Source: Zhongshania aliphaticivorans (GTDB lineage: Bacteria; Pseudomonadota; Gammaproteobacteria; Pseudomonadales; Spongiibacteraceae). Taken from it: DNA of 64,000 bases. Positions within the stretch are counted from its first letter, which is position 1; each line of letters opens with the position of its first letter. Shown here piece after piece: positions 58,180 through 64,000 of the stretch. The stretch covers positions 1,457,501-1,521,500 of the forward strand of contig NZ_CP014544.1 of assembly GCF_001586255.1 (NCBI RefSeq), given 5' to 3'. The position numbers and the translations under genes were made by a program. The notes beneath the pieces are model-generated. The model had not been told where the DNA came from and ran no database searches. It saw only the letters and a list, made by a program, of their open reading frames with translations.

Positions 58180-58425
58180 GTGTTTGGTAGGTTATGTACG
58201 GAAGGAACCTCTTCGACAAATTGCGCCAGCAATTTGGACGACCTTTAGGTCGCCCGTAGGGTCAAAAGTGGCCCTAGCGAGTTTTGATCACTCATTGCGC
58301 CAGTAATTTGAACTAAGCCGAAAGCGCAGCCCCGCCGGGTTTCAAAAAAGCCACTAGGCTTTTTCAAGTAATCCAGCGCTTCGGTAAAGCCACGCACCAG
58401 AACGAACGCTACGCCGCGCTCTAAA
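58180..58425. other. Intergenic region after tRNA-Val with short repeats
   Basis: No gene is seen. TTGCGCCAG-AATTTG occurs twice with one difference (near 58219 and 58295). CGACC/GGTCG makes a small hairpin near 58240, and a terminator-like hairpin lies at 58345-58364. Together they hint at past rearrangement next to the tRNA. Confidence 0.4.
58345..58364 (-). terminator. Terminator of the secreted-protein operon
   Basis: AAAAAGCC-ACTA-GGCTTTTT is a perfect hairpin. On the minus strand the right arm is followed by a sixth T, consistent with stopping transcription of the gene that ends at 58426. Confidence 0.65.
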
Positions 58426-60039
58426 TCAGCGGCAGAAGAACATGCCTCCTACACAAACCTTGCCGTCACGGATATACGCTACTTCGTGTTCCTGCTCACC
58501 GGATTCATACTTTACAGCCACTAACAGCCGTCCTCCTGGGCACTCCAGCTTACCGTCTTCGCGTAGGGCAATGGCCCATGAAAAATTGACCTCTCTACCG
58601 GGTTCGTAACGTATCGCCTTGCCGCCGGGCTTGATGACCATGCGTGTGCCCGACTCGCCCTTGGGGGCGTTTCTAAACCAGTAGGTTCCCGCGATAGAGG
58701 GAGCGATGTCGGTACTCAACTTAACGCTGGTACCGTTAACCACCGTGTTGTGGCTGCGATTTGAGGTCAGCTTAAAACTGCTGCACAGCGGCGCTGCCGT
58801 TTTCGGCTTAGCTGCGCCAGCCATGCCAGCACTATTAAATCCCGACCCTGCCGACGGTATCATGGTGTTCGCGGCCGTCGATTCATCTGGTGATGACGGT
58901 GAGAACATCGCTGTGTTAGAGCCTGTTGCTGAAGCCCCAGAAACCGGCTTCTGAGCGGCTTCATAAGCAGCCACCTTCTGATCTACGATGGCTTGTAATT
59001 CCCTATTCCCTTCTCGAAAAATTTCATCCACTGAGCGGTTATCACCATAGCGGGACTGCATGCCCGCCAAGTTATCTGTCGAGCCGCTCAGTACGTCTTT
59101 GCTGTACGCGGTGATAAATTCTGACTTGGCGTCTGCTGGCATATCCGCTGAGTTCGCTAGCGCAGCGCCCGCTGCCAGCGCAAAGACTTTGTCCCAAGGA
59201 ATACTGTTTTTTGCCTTGCGCGCTTGCTCCTGTTCTTTGCGACGTTTTGTACGTTGTTTACGCTCTTGGTAGCGTTCATATTGTGCGACCTCGGCTTGGT
59301 ACTCCTCGTATATTTTTTCGATAGTTGGCTTATCAGAGGGCATCATATCCAGAGGTTCGGCCACCGAATATTCGCGCTGCACATAAATACCTGTCTCGCT
59401 CTCGTCACCAAGAGTCACTGTGCCGACAAAGAACAAGTTAAACGCGTCTTTCAGTTCGATAGGGCCACTGCCCTGAAGGTCGTCACGACCAGCCGAGCCA
59501 ACAGTGGGGATGGCGATAAAATCACCCTGCAAGCTCACGCCGCTAGCAAAGTAATAAGTGCCGGAATCCGGTAGCGGTATGATTTTTTGGGTAAAGGGAT
59601 GCTGGTAGTGCTTAAAGGTGCCGACAAAATAATCAGGTTCGCCGTAGTATGCGTCGCTAGAACGAAGAAAACCCTCAAGAATAAGGCCTTGCTCATCGTA
59701 AACCGACCGGAACTGTTGGCCGCGATAAGTCACAGTGTATTCCCCAGCCACAGGTCTGCCCTGCTGCCAACGGCCATGGTAGCTAAGGTTGCCATCACGG
59801 GTCTGCTTGGTGCCGACACCATTGATACAATCACCCCGTAGACACAGATCGTGTTCTGGGCAGGCAAACTCACCGTTGACCACACTGATTTTACACCGCT
59901 CCACAGGCATGGCGAGGGGCACGTAAGCCCAATGCTCGACATAATGTCTAACAGCAATGGTTTTGGCCATACTCGGGGCTGCCAGTAATAGCAAAGCAAA
60001 CGCCGTTATCAAGGTGCAGGAAATTCGATAAATAGCCAT
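58426..60039 (-). CDS. Secreted protein of unknown function with MORN-like N-terminal region
   Basis: This 537-residue protein has a signal peptide cleaved near residue 25 (PSMA). The region of about 65-130 contains Gly/Tyr-rich strands such as GNLSYHGRWQQGRPVAGEYTVTY, resembling degenerate MORN repeats. A highly charged, probably coiled-coil stretch (about 240-285, rich in Glu, Gln, Arg and Lys) follows, then a Ser/Ala-rich linker. The C-terminal domain of about 120 residues has four cysteines (one near its start, then ECPGG, VCVGG and FFCR). I do not recognise the family. It lies 2 bp downstream of a lipoprotein gene, so the two probably act together at the envelope. Confidence 0.7.
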   Translation of the reverse strand: MAIYRISCTLITAFALLLLAAPSMAKTIAVRHYVEHWAYVPLAMPVERCKISVVNGEFACPEHDLCLRGDCINGVGTKQTRDGNLSYHGRWQQGRPVAGEYTVTYRGQQFRSVYDEQGLILEGFLRSSDAYYGEPDYFVGTFKHYQHPFTQKIIPLPDSGTYYFASGVSLQGDFIAIPTVGSAGRDDLQGSGPIELKDAFNLFFVGTVTLGDESETGIYVQREYSVAEPLDMMPSDKPTIEKIYEEYQAEVAQYERYQERKQRTKRRKEQEQARKAKNSIPWDKVFALAAGAALANSADMPADAKSEFITAYSKDVLSGSTDNLAGMQSRYGDNRSVDEIFREGNRELQAIVDQKVAAYEAAQKPVSGASATGSNTAMFSPSSPDESTAANTMIPSAGSGFNSAGMAGAAKPKTAAPLCSSFKLTSNRSHNTVVNGTSVKLSTDIAPSIAGTYWFRNAPKGESGTRMVIKPGGKAIRYEPGREVNFSWAIALREDGKLECPGGRLLVAVKYESGEQEHEVAYIRDGKVCVGGMFFCR

Positions 60040-60041
60040 TA

Positions 60042-60992
60042 TTAAAAGGCCTCACAGCTGGCTTTTTCAACCACGATACCCGCCTCATAACAGATATTCG
60101 CTCCATCACTTATTTCATATAAGCCGTGAATTTGCCCATTCTTCATCCGTAACACGCTTTTGAGTTCCGCGGCGTCGTAGCTGAATATCTTCTTACGTTG
60201 CTCATCAATATGCGTCACTACCATAGTGGTAAACTTACCGCTGATATCAGCGAGGTCGACAATGGTGACAGTGTCACGCTTACCCTCAATACCACTGGGG
60301 TAAGAAAGTACCGCGCTGAAGGTAAATCTCGGCTTCATGAAATCCTCTTTCATATCTGCGGCGTATTGGTCACCCGCGGCAGCCTCCTCTGTAGCCTTGT
60401 CCAAAAATGTTGAGGAAACCGTTTGAAATTTTCCATAGCCCAAAACAAAGTGGCGCTGATTATTCACTTGGCTGCGCTGCCAATCTTCCTGAATGCCGAT
60501 GTGATCTTTCTCCCCCATATTAGCTTCGCGCTGTTGAATAGAGTGAAGATAATGGTCGGATTGTTTCCAGCTTCGGCATTGCCCAATTGGGGCATAGACC
60601 TCATAAACAACATAGCCGTTAACGAAGGTCGTCTTTGGCGCCGAACGTGCTGACGCCATCAATGAGCGTTTCTTGCCGCTCTTTGGTCTTGTTATATTTG
60701 GGTCTGGAGCATCGACATTGCCACACAATTCATAGTTCGACAGATCGGTATTTAAATGATTTTCAGGCCTAGCTGTTTCACGGTTCGCGAGAAATACCGC
60801 TTTTAAGTCTTCGTAGCCAGGCAGGGCGAGTGCGGGCAGCGAATAGTCAAATGTCGTTGGTTGCATCGCGTCCTTGTATTCTTGATAGATCGGAGCGGGG
60901 GGCATTCGATAGACGCAGGCTGCGGTTAGTAGTGTGGTAGCGAGTAAAAACGGTATCGACAAGGTGCGCTTAAACAATGTCTGCTTCAACAT
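60042..60992 (-). CDS. Lipoprotein of unknown function
   Basis: This 316-residue protein has a lipoprotein signal (LLTAAC, lipidated Cys26) with Val at +2, which suggests sorting to the outer membrane. The mature protein contains three further cysteines (ELCGN, GQCRS, NICYE) and a C-terminal SCEAF. It is not recognised. It is the first gene of a two-gene operon with the 537-residue secreted protein. Confidence 0.7.
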   Translation of the reverse strand: MLKQTLFKRTLSIPFLLATTLLTAACVYRMPPAPIYQEYKDAMQPTTFDYSLPALALPGYEDLKAVFLANRETARPENHLNTDLSNYELCGNVDAPDPNITRPKSGKKRSLMASARSAPKTTFVNGYVVYEVYAPIGQCRSWKQSDHYLHSIQQREANMGEKDHIGIQEDWQRSQVNNQRHFVLGYGKFQTVSSTFLDKATEEAAAGDQYAADMKEDFMKPRFTFSAVLSYPSGIEGKRDTVTIVDLADISGKFTTMVVTHIDEQRKKIFSYDAAELKSVLRMKNGQIHGLYEISDGANICYEAGIVVEKASCEAF

Positions 60993-61194
60993 AGGGTCCT
61001 CGGCAAGGCAATGAGTCTGAAAATTAGACAGTTCGTGTTATACAACTGGCGCCTTTAACGACACGGGACTACTGCGAAAAAGCTGAAAGGAAAATCCAGA
61101 AAAACGGGGTAGTTAGCTGCATAAATACCTAAGTGCAATAAAGATAAGTAAAATTTTTCTTTGCTGCAAGCCAAAAGTCACTGCCGCAATACGC

Positions 61195-61278
61195 TAGACG
61201 GGAGGCGGAAAACGCAAAAGCCGCGAATCTTGGCGCTTACGTTTTTTTGCCCTTAGCGCCTCCCATCTCCCGTCAAGC
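61195..61278. repeat. Long imperfect inverted repeat between envelope-protein genes
   Basis: GACGGGAGGCG on the left pairs with CGCCTCC and CCCGTC on the right, with a TTTTTTT run inside the loop. It lies just past the 3' end of the DUF2780 gene and may be a terminator or a small mobile repeat. The rest of 60993-61289 shows no gene. Confidence 0.4.
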
Positions 61279-61289
61279 CTTTCCCGAAA

Positions 61290-61991
61290 TCACATCGCCC
61301 CGGAAATCGCGGCATCCAACAAAATACTCGCCTCTGGATTACCGTTTTGCTTTAGATAATTGCTACCTACATCAGTAAACTTAGGAATCATCTCCGCGCC
61401 CATGCCCAATGATTTAAATTGGGAGACCAGCTGCGCTCCTGCTTTTAAAGAAGGGTTGGAGTCAGTTGCCATTTTCATTGCGCTGCCAAGTAAGCCGCCT
61501 TCACCCTTGGCGGTAGCAGTCACTGCTGGCGCGGCGTTGAGTAGACCACTCGCACCGGGAATGGCGTTGGCGATGACGTTAAAGTCATTTCCAGATAATA
61601 AGCTTTGTGCGGTCTGCAGCAAGGCGCCCATACCACCGGTAGCTTGTGATGTGCTTACGCCGAGTGTTTGGCTTAGTAGTGGCAGTAGTTGAATGCCTGT
61701 TTGAATCATGCTGCCGGTAGCGGTTTGATTGGCCGCTGCGGCGGTGTTGGCGTCAAGGGATACGCTGCTGCTTATACTTACTTCGCTGCTCGATGCGTTG
61801 CTTGTCGTTGTGCTTGTGGTGGTTGTAGTAATGCTGCCGGTTTTCTCGGCGGGCGATGTCTTGGCTGGCTTACTTTCTTCTGTTGGTGCTGGCTCTGGTG
61901 AGCTAAAGATACTTGTTAGGCTGTCCCAGAAACCAGCGTTGGCTTGCAGGCTAAATGCGCAAAATACGGCGATACATAGTGTTTTTTTCAT
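61290..61991 (-). CDS. DUF2780-like secreted protein
   Basis: This 233-residue protein has a signal peptide ending at ANA (about residue 19) and a Thr/Ser-rich low-complexity linker (about 50-85). Its C-terminal domain, with LGVSTSQATGGMGALLQTAQSLLSGNDFN and IPGASGLLNAAP, matches the DUF2780 (VcgC/VcgE) family. The molecular function of that family is unknown. It is upstream of, and on the same strand as, the lipoprotein operon, but 300 bp separate them. Confidence 0.75.
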   Translation of the reverse strand: MKKTLCIAVFCAFSLQANAGFWDSLTSIFSSPEPAPTEESKPAKTSPAEKTGSITTTTTSTTTSNASSSEVSISSSVSLDANTAAAANQTATGSMIQTGIQLLPLLSQTLGVSTSQATGGMGALLQTAQSLLSGNDFNVIANAIPGASGLLNAAPAVTATAKGEGGLLGSAMKMATDSNPSLKAGAQLVSQFKSLGMGAEMIPKFTDVGSNYLKQNGNPEASILLDAAISGAM

Positions 61992-62153
61992 TGATTGTTC
62001 TCGCTTGAATCGAAGTGGGTCTGCTTAGATTGATAGTTAGCTTAGATGCATGTTCAGCGTCTCGCCACTCACTGCAGCGACTGTAAGTCAGCTGTTGGCC
62101 TGTTAAGTTCAATGGCGGCACTCGGGAGTCCTTGATTTGCGGCGGGTTTCGGC

Positions 62154-62182
62154 TTGCGAAGCGGTAGCGCTATGGCCATAAT
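62154..62182 (+). promoter_or_regulatory. thrS promoter
   Basis: TTGCGA (62154-62159) and CATAAT (62177-62182) are 17 bp apart, followed by a GC-rich AGCGCGC. The predicted leader is about 80 nt. Confidence 0.6.
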
Positions 62183-62268
62183 AGCGCGCTTAAACCCTCT
62201 GCAGTTTTACGCTGTATTTTATATGTCACGTGACCTTTGGTAGGGGCCACCACTGAAAGGATAAGCTT

Positions 62269-64000
62269 ATGCCAGTTATTACGCTTCCCGACGCGAGTCA
62301 GCGCGTTTTTGATAACCCCGTTACTGTTGCCGATGTCGCCATGGATATTGGTGCGGGCCTTGCCAAGGCTGCACTTGCTGGCCGGGTGAACGGTAGCTTG
62401 GTCGACACAAGTTATTTGATTTCGGAAGACGCCGAGCTGGGTATCATTACGGAGCGGGATGAAGAGGGCGTGGATATTATCCGCCACTCCACCGCGCATT
62501 TACTGGCGATGGCTGTGCAGGATTTGTTTCCTGGTGCGCAGGTTACTATTGGTCCCGTTATTGAAGATGGCTTCTATTATGACTTTGCCTATGAGCGTGC
62601 CTTTACCCCAGAAGATCTAGAAAAAATTGAAGCGCGGATGACTGAATTGTCCTCTGCGGATTTGACTGTGTCGCGCAAGGTGATGAGTCGCGAAGAGGCG
62701 GTCAAGGCGTTTAGCGATTTGGGTGAAGAGTACAAAGTCGAAATCATTAAAGACCTGCCGGGCAATGAAGATATCTCTGTTTACCAGCAGGGCGACTGGA
62801 TGGACTTGTGTCGTGGTCCCCACGTACCCAGCACTGGCAAGTTAAGCGCCTTTAAATTGACCAAGGTTGCTGGCGCCTACTGGCGTGGTGATCAGGCCAA
62901 TGCGATGTTGCAGCGTATTTACGGCACAGCTTGGGGTAATAAAAAGGCACTTAAAGCCTATTTGAACCGCATTGCCGAAGCTGAAAAGCGCGATCACCGT
63001 AAAGTGGCGAAAAAGCTCGATCTTTTCCATATGCAGGAAGAGGCACCGGGTATGGTCTTTTGGCACCCCAAAGGCTGGAGTGTTTATCAGGCGATTGAAC
63101 AGTATATGCGCGACAAACAGCGCAAAAATGACTACCAAGAAATTCGCACCCCGCAGGTAGTGGATATTTCCCTGTGGGAAAAGTCCGGTCATGCCGACAA
63201 ATTCAGCGATGGCATGTTTACCCTAAGTGCAGATGAGCGCACTTTTGCCGTTAAGCCCATGAACTGCCCCTGCCATGTGCAGATATTTAATCAGGGCTTG
63301 CGCAGCTACCGCGACTTGCCATTGCGCTTGGCGGAGTTTGGCTCCTGCCACCGCAATGAGCCTTCGGGTTCGCTGCACGGTATTATGCGGGTTCGTGGCT
63401 TTACTCAGGATGACGCGCATATTTTCTGTACTGAAAATCAAATTCAGCCTGAAGTTGCCTCGTTTATCGATTTCCTTCACGAGGTGTATGCGGACTTTGG
63501 CTTTACCGAAGTGATTTATCGTCTTTCAACTCGCCCAGAACAACGGGTCGGTAGTGAAGAAGATTGGGATCGCGCCGAAAAGGCTTTGGCCTTGGCCCTC
63601 GATAGCAAAGGTTTGCCGTGGGAATTATTGCCCGGCGAAGGTGCTTTTTATGGTCCTAAAATTGAATTCTCATTAAAAGACTGTATCGGCCGAGTGTGGC
63701 AGTTGGGTACGATTCAGGTCGACTTCTCAATGCCGGGTCGTCTTGGCGCTCAGTATGTTGACGAAGCAGGTACTCGGCAAACGCCAGTGATGTTGCACCG
63801 GGCAATTTTGGGTTCATTTGAACGATTTATTGGTATTTTGATCGAACACTACGAAGGCGCATTTCCGGTCTGGCTGGCACCCGTTCAGGCGGTTGTTTGT
63901 AATATTACGGACAATCAGGCCGAATATGTGACAAATGTGCAAGATTTATTGAGAGATTGTGGCTTTAGAGTCGATGCGGACTTGAGAAATGAGAAGATCG
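62269..64000 (+). CDS. thrS: ThrS, threonyl-tRNA synthetase (3' end beyond window)
   Basis: This frame is open from ATG 62269 to the window end, about 577 of the usual 640 residues. It starts with a TGS domain ([14 protein letters not shown]), followed by the editing-domain [11 protein letters not shown] motif. The class II catalytic core has the zinc-ligand motif [10 protein letters not shown] and motif 2 near [21 protein letters not shown] lies about 9 bp before the ATG. Only the end of the anticodon-binding domain is missing. It charges tRNA-Thr. Confidence 0.96.
   Translation, partial: MPVITLPDASQRVFDNPVTVADVAMDIGAGLAKAALAGRVNGSLVDTSYLISEDAELGIITERDEEGVDIIRHSTAHLLAMAVQDLFPGAQVTIGPVIEDGFYYDFAYERAFTPEDLEKIEARMTELSSADLTVSRKVMSREEAVKAFSDLGEEYKVEIIKDLPGNEDISVYQQGDWMDLCRGPHVPSTGKLSAFKLTKVAGAYWRGDQANAMLQRIYGTAWGNKKALKAYLNRIAEAEKRDHRKVAKKLDLFHMQEEAPGMVFWHPKGWSVYQAIEQYMRDKQRKNDYQEIRTPQVVDISLWEKSGHADKFSDGMFTLSADERTFAVKPMNCPCHVQIFNQGLRSYRDLPLRLAEFGSCHRNEPSGSLHGIMRVRGFTQDDAHIFCTENQIQPEVASFIDFLHEVYADFGFTEVIYRLSTRPEQRVGSEEDWDRAEKALALALDSKGLPWELLPGEGAFYGPKIEFSLKDCIGRVWQLGTIQVDFSMPGRLGAQYVDEAGTRQTPVMLHRAILGSFERFIGILIEHYEGAFPVWLAPVQAVVCNITDNQAEYVTNVQDLLRDCGFRVDADLRNEKI

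Overview
The window looks like chromosomal DNA of a marine-type gammaproteobacterium. The housekeeping block gyrA-serC-pheA-hisC-tyrA-aroA-cmk-rpsA-ihfB-lapA-lapB-pyrF, with mtaD-ubiG-mupP-yciK on the other strand, has the gene order I recall from Pseudomonas and its relatives. Here tyrA and aroA are separate genes. An imuA-imuB-dnaE2 cassette, a beta-oxidation gene set and a TonB-dependent receptor would suit a cellvibrionid/spongiibacterial lineage, but the species is inference only.

Layout. 1-13168: a complete type I-F CRISPR-Cas locus (cas1, cas2-3, cas8f, cas5f, cas7f, cas6f) with an array of 48 repeats and 47 spacers in an exact 60-nt period. The locus carries two toxin-antitoxin traces. 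An intact VapBC module sits antisense between cas1 and cas2-3, and a frameshifted HigB/HigA-like pair lies between cas6f and the CRISPR leader. 13169-18988: an epoxide hydrolase divergent from acyl-CoA dehydrogenase, MaoC hydratase, SDR dehydrogenase and thiolase genes. 19015-24471: the SOS mutagenesis cassette imuA-imuB-dnaE2 behind a perfect LexA box. 24650-28415: a DEDDh exonuclease fused to an apparently inactive GIY-YIG domain, an aminotransferase and an HDOD protein. 28521-48651: the conserved housekeeping block plus a DHH phosphoesterase and an SLC13-type permease. 48689-52430: a small secreted protein, a TonB-dependent receptor and a DedA protein.

52649-55745 is a 3.05-kb remnant of an integrated element in tRNA-Asn. 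It is bounded by 47-bp direct repeats, carries a Fic-domain gene and a truncated tyrosine integrase, and has matching 20-bp arm-type repeats just inside both ends. It supplied the tRNA with a new terminator and displaced the old one. 55802-64000 holds the tRNA-Asn promoter, uvrB, tRNA-Val, three unrecognised or weakly recognised secreted proteins, and the 5' part of thrS.

The most notable feature is the repeated association of type II toxin-antitoxin modules with the two junctions of the I-F locus (cas1/cas2-3 and cas6f/leader). One module is intact and its promoter region is shared with cas2-3; the other has decayed. Whether they protect, regulate or merely hitch-hike cannot be settled from sequence.
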